A stretch of 29,924 nt of DNA from JBPCRW01 sp050996405 (lineage in GTDB: Bacteria; Acidobacteriota; Blastocatellia; Pyrinomonadales; Pyrinomonadaceae). Positions 1 to 7,552 of the stretch are shown here, one piece after another (position 1 is the stretch's first letter; each line of letters opens with the position of its first letter). The stretch covers positions 1 through 29,924 of the forward strand of contig JBPCRW010000084.1 of assembly GCA_050996405.1 (NCBI GenBank), written 5' to 3'. The notes beneath the pieces were generated by a model. It saw only the letters and a program-made list of their open reading frames with translations, searched no databases and was not told the origin of the DNA. The position numbers were made by a program, and so were the translations under genes.

Positions 1-154
1 AAAGTCGGAATTTTTAAGCACTTTGTGTTCAGCATATTGCTAAGTCTTTTACTTCGATACTGGTTTTTTCAAAAAGACCGGATTTTATGTTCAAAGATCC
101 AAAATTAAGCCCTTTATGTGCAAAGCCTAAATAATCTTTAGAAGTGAGAAAATT

Positions 155-1336
155 ATGAAAGAAGCAGTTATTGTTTCAGCCGCGCGAACGGCGGTCGGAA
201 AAGCACCGAAAGGAACTTTGAAAAATACACGCTCCGACGATTTGGGCGCGGCGGCGATTCGGGAAGCGGTCAAACGCGCCGAAGGTTTGAACGTGAATGA
301 AATTGACGATGTGATTATGGGCTGCGCGTTTCCCGAAGCCGAGCAAGGAATGAACGTGGCGCGGGCAGCGGCGATTGAAGCCGGTTTGCCCGTGGAAGTT
401 TCCGCGATGACGGTTAATCGTTATTGCTCGTCCGGGTTGCAGACGATTGCGCTGGCGGCGGACAGGATTCGCACGGGCGGCGCGGAGATTATCGTCGCGG
501 GCGGATTGGAGACGATGTCAATGATTCCGATGGGCGGCAACGTCGTGCGCCCGAATCCGAAAATTGTTGATTCGTATCCCGATTATTATTTGAATATGGG
601 TTTGACCGCCGAAAATTTGGCGCGGAAATATGAAATCACGCGCGAGCAGGCGGATGAATTCTCTTTGCAATCACACAAAAAAGCGGCGGATGCTATCAAG
701 TCGGGACGATTCAAAGATGAAATCGTGCCGTTCACGGTGACGGTCGACGAACTCGACGAGAACGGGCGCGTTCGTAGAAAAGAAGTCGTTTTCGAGACGG
801 ACGAAGGCGTGCGTTATGACGCTTCGATTGAAGGCTTTGCAAAACTCAAACCTGTCTTTCACGTCAAAGGAACAGTGACGGCGGGAAATTCTTCGCAGAT
901 GTCGGACGGCGCGGCGGCTTGCGTCGTGATGAGTTTGGAAAGGGCGAATGAACTCGGTTTGAAACCGCTCGCGCGTTTTGTTTCGTTTGCAACCGCCGGA
1001 TGTCTGCCTGAAGAAATGGGCATCGGACCCGTTTATGCGATCCCGAAGGCTTTGAAAATGGCTGGTTTGACGCTCGAAGATATTGATGTGATTGAACTCA
1101 ACGAAGCGTTCGCCGCACAAGGTTTGTCGGTAATGAAAGTTTTGGAAATGAATCCCGAGAAGGTTAATGTCAACGGCGGCGCGGTTGCTTTGGGACATCC
1201 TTTGGGCTGCACCGGCGCAAAATTAACCGCCAGCATTTTACAGGAATTAAAACGACGAAACGCGCGTTACGGAATGGTCACGATGTGCGTCGGCGGCGGA
1301 ATGGGCGCGGCAGGGATTTTTGAAAGATTGGATTAG
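155..1336 (+). CDS. Acetyl-CoA acyltransferase (thiolase)
   Basis: A thiolase of 393 residues, full length for the family. It catalyses thiolytic cleavage of 3-ketoacyl-CoA (last step of beta-oxidation) or the reverse acetoacetyl-CoA condensation, in the cytoplasm. The family triad is visible: nucleophile Cys91 in NRYCSSG, His348 in ALGHPLG, and Cys378 in MCVGGGMG, plus the NEAFAAQ motif near 316-322. The ATG at 155 gives the normal N-terminus (MKEAVIVSAARTAVGK); upstream only a weak AGTGAG-like Shine-Dalgarno is seen. The next gene is an acyl-CoA dehydrogenase in the same direction 160 bases on, so the pair probably serves fatty-acid degradation. Catabolic (FadA-like) and biosynthetic (PhaA-like) thiolases cannot be told apart from sequence alone; the neighbour favours the catabolic role. 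Confidence 0.95.
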   Translation: MKEAVIVSAARTAVGKAPKGTLKNTRSDDLGAAAIREAVKRAEGLNVNEIDDVIMGCAFPEAEQGMNVARAAAIEAGLPVEVSAMTVNRYCSSGLQTIALAADRIRTGGAEIIVAGGLETMSMIPMGGNVVRPNPKIVDSYPDYYLNMGLTAENLARKYEITREQADEFSLQSHKKAADAIKSGRFKDEIVPFTVTVDELDENGRVRRKEVVFETDEGVRYDASIEGFAKLKPVFHVKGTVTAGNSSQMSDGAAACVVMSLERANELGLKPLARFVSFATAGCLPEEMGIGPVYAIPKALKMAGLTLEDIDVIELNEAFAAQGLSVMKVLEMNPEKVNVNGGAVALGHPLGCTGAKLTASILQELKRRNARYGMVTMCVGGGMGAAGIFERLD

Positions 1337-1340
1337 GAAT

Positions 1341-1479
1341 TTCACCACAGAGACAGAGAGAACACAGAGATTTTTAGAAAAGAATTAACCGCAGATTAAC
1401 ACAGATAGACGCAAATCTTAAGATAAGATTTTGGAAGATTATTTATGAAACTCTGTGTTCTCCGTATCTCTGTGGTGAA
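1341..1479. repeat. Long imperfect intergenic inverted repeat (ACCACAGAG family)
   Basis: Arms 1341-1369 and 1451-1479 are 29 bases each and match at 26 of 29 positions when one is reverse-complemented. The outer ends read TTCACCACAGAGA. The centre (about 1385-1420) contains a second repeat type, ACCGCAGATTAACACAGA, so the element looks composite. Similar arms occur at 14841-14901 and, more divergently, at 13432-13491. It fills the gap between the thiolase and the acyl-CoA dehydrogenase and could fold into a long hairpin in mRNA. Confidence 0.8.
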
Positions 1480-1496
1480 TAAAAAGGAGCAAAATT

Positions 1497-3269
1497 ATGG
1501 CTGCGGAAATGAAAAAGGATTTTATAAAAGGCGGCGCGTTTCTGATTGAAAACCGCGAGGCGAGCGAGATTTTTACGCCCGAAGATTTTACCGACGAGCA
1601 TAAAATGATTGGCGAAACGATTCGTGAATTTGTAGATAACGAAGTTCGTCCGGCAATTCCCGAAATGGAAAAACATAACTGGCAACTGGCGCGTGATTTA
1701 GTGAAAAAGGCGGGGGCGTTAGGTTTGCTCGGCGCGAGCGTTCCCGAAGAATACGGCGGCGCGGCGTTAGACCAGACTTCGGGAGTAATCATTGCGGAAA
1801 ACGTCGGGCGCGGCGGCGGTTTCGGCACGACTTTCGGAGCGCAGACTTCAATCGGACTGTTGCCGATTCTTTATTTCGGCTCGGAAGAATTAAAACAAAA
1901 ATGGATTCCGCGCATCGTTTCCGGCGAAGTTATTACGGCTTATTGTTTGTCGGAAGCCGGTTCGGGTTCGGACGCTCTGGGCGCGAAATGCAGCGCGAAA
2001 CTTTCCGAAGACGGCAGCGAATACATTTTGAACGGCGAAAAAATGTGGATTTCCAACGGCGGTTTTGCCGATGTTTTTATCGTCTTTGCCAAGGTGAACG
2101 GCGAAAAGGAAAAGTTTTCGGCGTTTATCGTCGAACGCGGTGAAAATTGCCGCCCCGGAAATGAAGAACATAAAATGGGCATCAAATCTTCTTCGACCAC
2201 GCCGCTGATTTTGTCGGACGCGCGAATTCCCGTTACAAATTTAATCGGCAGCGTCGGCGACGGCGCGCGCATCGCTTTTAATATTTTGAATGTCGGAAGA
2301 TTTAAACTCGGCGCGTCTGCCACGGGCGGCGCGAAATTGGCTTTGTTTGAGGCGATTCGTTACGCGAACGAGAGGCGTCAATTTAACAAACCGATTTCCA
2401 GTTTCGGCGCAATCAAACACAAATTAGCGGAAATGGCGATTCGCGCCTGGGTTGCCGAATCAATTACTTATCGCACGGTCGGAATGATTGACGCTCTAAT
2501 CGAAGACGGCGCGGACGACGAAAAGAAATTGCGCTCGATTGAAGAATACGCCGTCGAATCTTCGATTAACAAAATCACCTGCTCGGAAGCGCTCGATTAT
2601 GTCGTTGATGAAATGGTGCAGATTTACGGCGGCTACGGTTATTCGGCGGATTATCCGGCGGAAAAAGCCTACCGCGATTCACGCATCAACCGCATTTTTG
2701 AAGGCACGAACGAAATCAATCGAATGCTCATTCCGGGAATGCTGATGAAACGCGCGATAAAAGGTAAACTCGGTTTGCTGCCCGCCGCGCGGGCATTGCA
2801 GGACGAAATTTTAAATCCGCAAATGTCGTTTGACGAAGATGAAAGCCTGCTCGCGGCGGAAACAAAACTCGCGGCAAACGCCAAGAAAATCGCGCTGATG
2901 ATTCTGGGAACGGCGGCGCAAAAATATATGACGGCTTTATCAGAACAGCAGGAAATTTTATTAAACGCGGCGGATATTATCATCGACGTTTATCAAATGG
3001 AAACGGCGATTCTTCGCGCTAAAAAGTTAGCCGAAAAAGGCGATGCGTCGAGACAAATCGATATGGCGCGGGTTTTCTGCAACGACGCGATTCAGCGCGT
3101 CGAAGCGAAAGCGAAAAATACGCTCGCGGCAATCGCCGAAGGCGACGAAATGCGGACTTTGCTGGTCGCACTCAAACGCTTTACAAAAAACAACAATCCG
3201 ATTAACACTATCGCGGCGCGCCAGCGTGTTGCCGACACGCTGATTGCGGCGAATAAATACGCATTTTAA
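1497..3269 (+). CDS. Acyl-CoA dehydrogenase, long form
   Basis: FAD enzyme of 590 residues that oxidises acyl-CoA to trans-2-enoyl-CoA, the first step of beta-oxidation. The N-terminal and middle domains include TAYCLSEAGSGSD (147-159), and the C-terminal core has YGGYGYSADYPAEKAYRD followed by IFEGTNEINR, where Glu402 is the expected catalytic base. About 170 further residues follow the usual end of a 380-residue acyl-CoA dehydrogenase, as in the very-long-chain type with a helical C-terminal extension. A good Shine-Dalgarno AGGAG (1485-1489) lies 7 bases before the ATG. It sits downstream of the thiolase, separated by a palindromic repeat. Chain-length preference is not readable from sequence. 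Confidence 0.95.
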   Translation: MAAEMKKDFIKGGAFLIENREASEIFTPEDFTDEHKMIGETIREFVDNEVRPAIPEMEKHNWQLARDLVKKAGALGLLGASVPEEYGGAALDQTSGVIIAENVGRGGGFGTTFGAQTSIGLLPILYFGSEELKQKWIPRIVSGEVITAYCLSEAGSGSDALGAKCSAKLSEDGSEYILNGEKMWISNGGFADVFIVFAKVNGEKEKFSAFIVERGENCRPGNEEHKMGIKSSSTTPLILSDARIPVTNLIGSVGDGARIAFNILNVGRFKLGASATGGAKLALFEAIRYANERRQFNKPISSFGAIKHKLAEMAIRAWVAESITYRTVGMIDALIEDGADDEKKLRSIEEYAVESSINKITCSEALDYVVDEMVQIYGGYGYSADYPAEKAYRDSRINRIFEGTNEINRMLIPGMLMKRAIKGKLGLLPAARALQDEILNPQMSFDEDESLLAAETKLAANAKKIALMILGTAAQKYMTALSEQQEILLNAADIIIDVYQMETAILRAKKLAEKGDASRQIDMARVFCNDAIQRVEAKAKNTLAAIAEGDEMRTLLVALKRFTKNNNPINTIAARQRVADTLIAANKYAF

Positions 3270-3299
3270 TTTTCGATTTTGGATTTTAGATTTTGGATT

Positions 3300-3328
3300 A
3301 GTCTGAAGTTGAAACGCTTCGGACTTTT
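3300..3328 (+). terminator. Intrinsic terminator after the acyl-CoA dehydrogenase
   Basis: Nine-base stem, AGTCTGAAG (3300-3308) with CTTCGGACT (3317-3325), holding one G-U wobble in the plus-strand RNA, an 8-base loop and a short T run. It lies 31 bases after the dehydrogenase stop and touches the stop codon of the opposing gene. Confidence 0.65.
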
Positions 3329-4115
3329 AATCTGTGGGCGGCTCAACTTTAACTATTTTCAGTCGCCCGTTATCTTTAATCATCAGCAGGGAGAAAGGCA
3401 GACCTTCGTAATAAAACATTTTGGTTTTTTCGGGAAATCCATCGCAATTATCTACAGAAGTTAAAATCCAATTTTTTGAACATTCAAAACTATCTGCGAG
3501 TTTAAAGAATTTATCCTTATTTTCTGCCAGAAATTCGGAAAACTTAATCTTTGTTTCCGTCGTTATAGATTCTCTTAATTCCTGCACAATACTTCGATAG
3601 TCTCGCATCACACCGCGATAATCGTCAACGTTCTTAACTTGAGAAAAATTTTCCTTGTATAAAAGCAGCTTTGCCTTTGGATATTTTTGAAGCAGCGATA
3701 AGACTTTCTTCGGGAAAAGATTATCTACATTATCAGCTTTGTCGTTATCCGAATTATTAAAAGTCTTTTTCAAATCGTAGTTATTTTCATCTAATTTGGT
3801 AATGAGCGTTAAGCTGAAAAAATCCAAAAACGTAAAATAATTTTGAAACTTCTCGTCATTGGTCAGCAATTTGTCAAAATCCTTAATAAAAAGGGCATGA
3901 AATTCTCTTTTCTTGTAGTCGCCAACGAAAAACGAGTCAGGGACTTTATTTAAGTCAAGCGTTTGGTAATAGCTCTGCATAAAAGAATTAACAAACTTTT
4001 CTACTTCCTGTTTTTCCTGCGGCGTAATTTTATTTTCAGAATTTTGGGAATAAACAGTAAAGCATAAAAACAAAACGACGGTAACGTTTATTGCTGCAAA
4101 AATTATGTGTTTCAT
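3327..4115 (-). CDS. Secreted protein of unknown function
   Basis: Not recognised. The protein has an N-terminal signal peptide: MKHIIF, then a hydrophobic stretch ending LCFTVYSQ, probably cleaved near residue 24. The rest (about 240 residues) is charged and rich in Lys, Asp, Asn and Phe, with no repeat or catalytic motif I can identify. The frame extends upstream to a TTG at 4136, but the ATG at 4115 puts the signal peptide at the very N-terminus and is preferred; neither has a strong ribosome-binding site. The gene is visibly more AT-rich than its neighbours. It converges on the acyl-CoA dehydrogenase and diverges from the MoxR gene. Two cysteines near the C-terminus (in ECSKN and NCDGF) could form a disulfide after export. 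Confidence 0.7.
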   Translation of the reverse strand: MKHIIFAAINVTVVLFLCFTVYSQNSENKITPQEKQEVEKFVNSFMQSYYQTLDLNKVPDSFFVGDYKKREFHALFIKDFDKLLTNDEKFQNYFTFLDFFSLTLITKLDENNYDLKKTFNNSDNDKADNVDNLFPKKVLSLLQKYPKAKLLLYKENFSQVKNVDDYRGVMRDYRSIVQELRESITTETKIKFSEFLAENKDKFFKLADSFECSKNWILTSVDNCDGFPEKTKMFYYEGLPFSLLMIKDNGRLKIVKVEPPTD

Positions 4116-4182
4116 ATTTTTAATTTTCCGATTCAAAGGTTCAAGGAAATTATGACAGCATTTTCGTCGCTCGATTTTTCCG

Positions 4183-4212
4183 ATTGTGACACTTTATTAA
4201 ACTGTGACAATC
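4183..4212. promoter_or_regulatory. Possible operator: paired TGTGACA sites
   Basis: TGTGACA occurs at 4185-4191 and 4203-4209, 18 bases apart start to start, bracketed by the inverted pair GATTGT / ACAATC. It lies in the divergent gap between the secreted-protein gene and the MoxR gene, where a regulator could act on either. No consensus promoter could be fixed with confidence. Confidence 0.25.
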
Positions 4213-4290
4213 GATTTTTGATGCTTGAATGATAAATTCTTTTAAAACTCAGTCGAAAAACGCGGCGGTAATGTGAGATAATTTTAGAAT

Positions 4291-5760
4291 ATGAAAGCAA
4301 GGAATTTGGGTGAATTAAAATCAAGCGGTTACGTTTCGCGCTCGGTCAAAGACGAAATGCGGACGAATTTGATTACGAAATTAAAATCGGGCGAGAAACT
4401 TTTTCAAGGCATTTTGGGTTACGAAGAATCGGTCATTCCGCAACTCGTTAACGCCGTTTTATCGAAACATAATTTTATTCTTTTGGGAACGCGCGGACAG
4501 GCGAAAAGCCGAATTATCCGGCAATTGACCGAACTTTTGGACGAAGAAATTCCGATTATCGCCGGTTCGGAAATTAACGACAATCCTTTTCAGCCGTTGA
4601 GCGCGTTCGGGCGACAGCAGATTCAGGAAACCGGCGACGAGACGAAAATTGAATGGGTCGGACGCGACTCGCGTTTTGTCGAAAAACTCGCCACGCCCGA
4701 CGTGACGATTGCCGATATTATCGGCGATATTGACCCGATAAAAGCGGCGAAAGGCGGGCATCTTCTGTCGGACGAACTGACGATTTTCTACGGGCTTCTG
4801 CCGCGTGCGAATCGCGGAATTTTTGCCATTAACGAGCTTCCCGATTTGGCGGGAAAAATTCAAGTCGGGCTTTTCAACATTATGCAGGAAGGCGACGTGC
4901 AGATAAAAGGTTTTCCCGTGCGTCTGCCGCTTGACGTGATGCTCGTCTTTAGCGCGAATCCCGAAGATTACACGGCACGCGGAAAAATTATCACGCCTTT
5001 GAAAGACAGAATCGGCGCGGAAATTCAGACGCATTACCCGAAAAGCATTGAGTTGGGCGCGGAAATTACCAAACAAGAATCCTGGACGGAGAGAAGTTTG
5101 GGTGCGAATTTCAAACTGGAAATCCCGGACTTTATTTCGGAAACGATTGAGCAAATCGCGTTTGAGGCGCGCGACGACCAGCGCATCGATAAGCGTTCCG
5201 GCGTATCGCAGCGTTTTCCGATTTCGGCTCTGGAATCAGCAATTTCAAACGCCGAACGCCGCGCTTTGATAACGGATGAAAAAGAAATCGTGCCGCGAAT
5301 TTCCGACATTTACGCCGCGTTGCCTTCGATGACCGGAAAAATCGAACTCGAATATGAAGGCGAGCAAATCGGCGCGAATCGGCTGGCGCGGGATTTAATC
5401 AAAAAGGCTTGCGGTGTAATTTTTGAAGGCTTCTTTCTGGGAATTGATTTTGCGCCGACCGTTGCGTGGTTTGACGAAGGCAACAAAATTTTGTTGAGCG
5501 ATACGGTTTCCGCCAAAGAAGGCGTGATGCTTTTGGAAAGCGTTCCCGAATTGATTGACTCGACGCTCGTGCCGCTGGAATTCGGCAAAAAATACAAAGC
5601 CAAACTCGTTTCGGCATGCGAATTCGTGTTGGAAGGTTTGTATGCTCAAAATAAAATTTCGCGCAATGAAGAAGGCGGCTACGAAGCGTTGACGAAAACA
5701 AAACGCGACCGCCGCGGAATGATTTACGAAGATTTTACGGATATTGAGGGATATAATTGA
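4291..5760 (+). CDS. MoxR/magnesium-chelatase-like AAA+ ATPase
   Basis: A 489-residue AAA+ ATPase of the MoxR/ChlI group. Walker A is GTRGQAKS (66-73). The Walker B region is IFAINELPDL (177-186). Sensor 1 is FSANPEDY (220-227) and DRIG (239-242) fits the arginine-finger region. The segment TPDVTIADIIGDIDP (about 135-149) is typical of the helix-2 insert region of this clade. MoxR ATPases act with a VWA-domain partner to remodel or insert cofactors into a target; the VWA gene lies in the same direction at 7553, after three opposing genes. The ATG at 4291 has no clear Shine-Dalgarno. Such proteins are often labelled magnesium chelatase or sigma-54 interacting; nothing here supports a chlorophyll role. 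Confidence 0.85.
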   Translation: MKARNLGELKSSGYVSRSVKDEMRTNLITKLKSGEKLFQGILGYEESVIPQLVNAVLSKHNFILLGTRGQAKSRIIRQLTELLDEEIPIIAGSEINDNPFQPLSAFGRQQIQETGDETKIEWVGRDSRFVEKLATPDVTIADIIGDIDPIKAAKGGHLLSDELTIFYGLLPRANRGIFAINELPDLAGKIQVGLFNIMQEGDVQIKGFPVRLPLDVMLVFSANPEDYTARGKIITPLKDRIGAEIQTHYPKSIELGAEITKQESWTERSLGANFKLEIPDFISETIEQIAFEARDDQRIDKRSGVSQRFPISALESAISNAERRALITDEKEIVPRISDIYAALPSMTGKIELEYEGEQIGANRLARDLIKKACGVIFEGFFLGIDFAPTVAWFDEGNKILLSDTVSAKEGVMLLESVPELIDSTLVPLEFGKKYKAKLVSACEFVLEGLYAQNKISRNEEGGYEALTKTKRDRRGMIYEDFTDIEGYN

Positions 5761-5785
5761 AATTCAAAGATATTTTGGGAATACA

Positions 5786-5817
5786 AAAAGCCTTGACGAA
5801 AATTCGTCAAGGCTTTT
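5786..5817. terminator. Bidirectional intrinsic terminator
   Basis: A perfect 15-base inverted repeat, AAAAGCCTTGACGAA / TTCGTCAAGGCTTTT, separated by only two bases. A-tracts and T-tracts on the two sides make it functional on both strands. It sits between the convergent MoxR (ends 5760) and glycine-zipper (ends 5843) genes. Confidence 0.9.
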
Positions 5818-5842
5818 CTAATTTTAGCGACTAATTAAAAAA

Positions 5843-6151
5843 TTAGTAGCGGCTGTTTTTTCTAATTTTGTAAGTGTAGAGCGCGCTGCCTCCGGCACCA
5901 ACTAACGCGCCGATTAGCCCGCCTTTTCTGCCGCCTATAAGTCCGCCTAAAATCGCGCCCGCGCCCGTTCCGATGCCGACGTTGATTTTGTCACGATGCT
6001 TTTGATAAAAGCTGCGATTATCTCTGTAAACGCGAACCGTTTGATAACGTCCGTTTCGATAAACACGCTGGTATGTCTGAGCGTTCGCCGCCAGCGGAAG
6101 CATAATTGCCATCATCGCCATCATTACAAATGTTGCTATAAATTTTCTCAT
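5843..6151 (-). CDS. Secreted glycine-zipper protein (copy 1 of 3)
   Basis: Small exported protein of 102 residues: signal peptide MRKFIATFVMMAMMAIMLPL ending in ANAQ, then a basic, Tyr/Arg-rich region with NGRYQTVRVYRDN, then a glycine zipper (GTGAGAILGGLIGG and IGALVGAGGSALY) and a basic tail. Glycine zippers pack helices in membranes or oligomers; the function is unknown. The ATG at 6151 is chosen because GGAGGAG (6161-6167) lies 9 bases upstream; an ATG at 6169 would place that ribosome-binding site inside the gene. Paralogues follow at 6443 and 7003. The nearest known relatives by character are YMGG-like or outer-membrane glycine-zipper proteins. Confidence 0.8.
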   Translation of the reverse strand: MRKFIATFVMMAMMAIMLPLAANAQTYQRVYRNGRYQTVRVYRDNRSFYQKHRDKINVGIGTGAGAILGGLIGGRKGGLIGALVGAGGSALYTYKIRKNSRY

Positions 6152-6219
6152 TTCTTTAATCTCCTCCATTGAGATTTGAAGGTTATCGTCTTCACTCGCC
6201 GCTTATATCTCAACTGCCG

Positions 6220-6229
6220 TGCCATATCT
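6220..6229 (-). promoter_or_regulatory. Upstream decamer shared by two glycine-zipper genes
   Basis: AGATATGGCA (minus strand) lies 69 bases before the start of copy 1. The same decamer occurs at 6825-6834, 71 bases before copy 2. Conservation at equal spacing suggests a shared promoter or regulator site; TATAAG-like sequence follows it here. Confidence 0.35.
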
Positions 6230-6384
6230 TTAAGCTCTTTATTTTCCAATGATTTAATTGATAAAGTATAAATTATTTACGGTCGAATCAATACCAAATC
6301 GAATAACGGATTACAGAATTGGTGTAATGAATATATTCGTGTCAAAGCGATAAAAATTTCCCGATAGAAATTTATGATTTAACA

Positions 6385-6419
6385 AAAAGAAGCCGCCGAT
6401 TTGATTGGCGACTTCTTTT
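6385..6419 (-). terminator. Intrinsic terminator of glycine-zipper copy 2
   Basis: A 13-base stem, AAAAGAAGCCGCC / GGCGACTTCTTTT, has one mismatch in plus-strand RNA that becomes a G-U pair in minus-strand RNA. It therefore folds best for the minus-strand gene ending at 6443. A-run and T-run flank it. The rest of 6152-6442 shows no gene. Confidence 0.8.
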
Positions 6420-6442
6420 AAATTTCTGATTGTTTTCAAAAA

Positions 6443-6754
6443 TTAATATCTTCTTTTCTTGCGTGTTTTCTGATTATAAATCGTTGTCGCGCCCGCGCCG
6501 GCAAGCGCGCCGATTCCGGCACCTCTTTTACCGCCGATTAAGCCGCCGATAATTAAACCTGCGCCCGTTCCGGCGACGGTATTAACTACTTTGCGGTGTC
6601 GTTTGTAAAAACTGCGTTTTTTGTAGACGCGCACCGTGTGGTATCGACCATTGTAATAAACGCGCTTATATGTATAAGTCTGGGCGTTTGCCGCCAGCGG
6701 AAGCATTACCGCCATCATTACCATTACTATAAGTGTTGCTATAAATTTTCTCAT
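6443..6754 (-). CDS. Secreted glycine-zipper protein (copy 2 of 3)
   Basis: Paralogue of the 5843 gene, 103 residues. The signal peptide is nearly the same (MRKFIATLIVMVMMAVMLPL, ending ANAQ), then NGRYHTVRVYKKRSFYKRHRK, a glycine zipper GTGAGLIIGGLIGG and IGALAGAGATTIY, and a Lys/Arg tail. The start at 6754 is chosen over an upstream ATG because GAGAGGA lies just before it and because the signal peptide then aligns with copy 1. The strong match of copies 1 and 2 through the signal peptide points to tandem duplication. Function unknown; probably in the envelope. Confidence 0.8.
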   Translation of the reverse strand: MRKFIATLIVMVMMAVMLPLAANAQTYTYKRVYYNGRYHTVRVYKKRSFYKRHRKVVNTVAGTGAGLIIGGLIGGKRGAGIGALAGAGATTIYNQKTRKKRRY

Positions 6755-6824
6755 TTTCCTCTCAACTCCATTCTGAATGATTTTGAAATCGATGTATTTC
6801 ATTATTTACGGTGAGCAAGCATTA

Positions 6825-6834
6825 TGCCATATCT
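6825..6834 (-). promoter_or_regulatory. Upstream decamer shared by two glycine-zipper genes
   Basis: Second copy of AGATATGGCA (minus strand), 71 bases before the start of glycine-zipper copy 2; see the first at 6220-6229. Nothing equivalent was seen before copy 3. Confidence 0.35.
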
Positions 6835-6944
6835 AAAACTGTCTGTTTTCAACAATTTAAATCTTCTCTTTCGTCTCAAAATTAAAATTGCCGCACCATA
6901 TCGAATTACCGGCAGACAATTTAGTGCAATAATTCAAAATACAG

Positions 6945-6975
6945 AAAGCCGTAAAGCGAAAGTCATTACGGCTTT
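6945..6975 (-). terminator. Intrinsic terminator of glycine-zipper copy 3
   Basis: Perfect 10-base stem AAAGCCGTAA / TTACGGCTTT with an 11-base loop, 27 bases beyond the stop of the minus-strand gene ending at 7003. Confidence 0.75.
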
Positions 6976-7002
6976 AAGTTTTATGTTTGTGAACCGAAAA
7001 AA

Positions 7003-7377
7003 CTAGTAGCGTCGTCTTTTCTTATCCAGGACGTAGGTGTAAAGCGCACCGCTTCCCGCGCCGATTAACGCGCCGATTCCGGCACCTCTGCCGCCGCGCG
7101 CGATGCCGCCGATTAACGCGCCCGCGCCCGTTCCGATGCCGACATCAATCGCATGTTTATGCCGTTGATAGAAACTCGGTCGTCTGTAATATGAATATTC
7201 AGCAACACGATAGCGCGGTTGATAATAAACGCGGGAACTCGGTTGATAATATCTGTAATTACGGCTCGCGTAACTTCTCGAACGGTAGCGGCGGTGACAC
7301 GAGCATTGCGCTTCCGCAATCGGAACTGTCATCGCCAAAACGAATAAAACTAATAATCCTGCCAAAAACTTTTTCAT
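7003..7377 (-). CDS. Secreted glycine-zipper protein (copy 3 of 3)
   Basis: A 124-residue exported protein: signal peptide MKKFLAGLLVLFVLAMTV ending AEAQ, an Arg/Tyr/Ser-rich mature N-terminus with CSCHRR (possible cysteine pair), then YRRPSFYQRHKHAIDVGIGT leading into a glycine zipper (GAGALIGGIARGG and IGALIGAGSGALY) and a basic end. It is the most divergent of the three paralogues: its signal peptide differs and the Tyr/Arg segment is longer. GGAGGAT (7387-7393) lies 9 bases before the ATG. It diverges from the VWA gene. Function unknown. Confidence 0.8.
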   Translation of the reverse strand: MKKFLAGLLVLFVLAMTVPIAEAQCSCHRRYRSRSYASRNYRYYQPSSRVYYQPRYRVAEYSYYRRPSFYQRHKHAIDVGIGTGAGALIGGIARGGRGAGIGALIGAGSGALYTYVLDKKRRRY

Positions 7378-7552
7378 TTTCTAAAAATCCTCCAAATTCT
7401 ATTTATTCGGGGAGAGTATTTGTGTTAAGTTTTTTGGGAGAGCAGAATAATTGAACGCAAACTTTTCGGTAAATTTTACGTCCAAAATTATAAAGTATCT
7501 GATAATTTGTGATGACCGTGTAAAAGTCGGCGTTGCCAAAAAATTTAGCATT

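Noticed and set aside
671..1198. A 175-codon open frame on the minus strand within the thiolase gene
   Set aside because: It is antisense to a clear thiolase, has no family motif, and arises from codon bias; similar antisense frames at 4459-5154, 13599-14219 and 16897-17526 were dropped for the same reason.
6824..7006. A 60-codon plus-strand frame between zipper copies 2 and 3
   Set aside because: It overlaps a terminator and a probable regulatory site, has no ribosome-binding site and no recognisable features.
7451..7552. TTG-initiated extension of the VWA protein
   Set aside because: It adds 34 residues without family resemblance, and the ATG at 7553 fits better.
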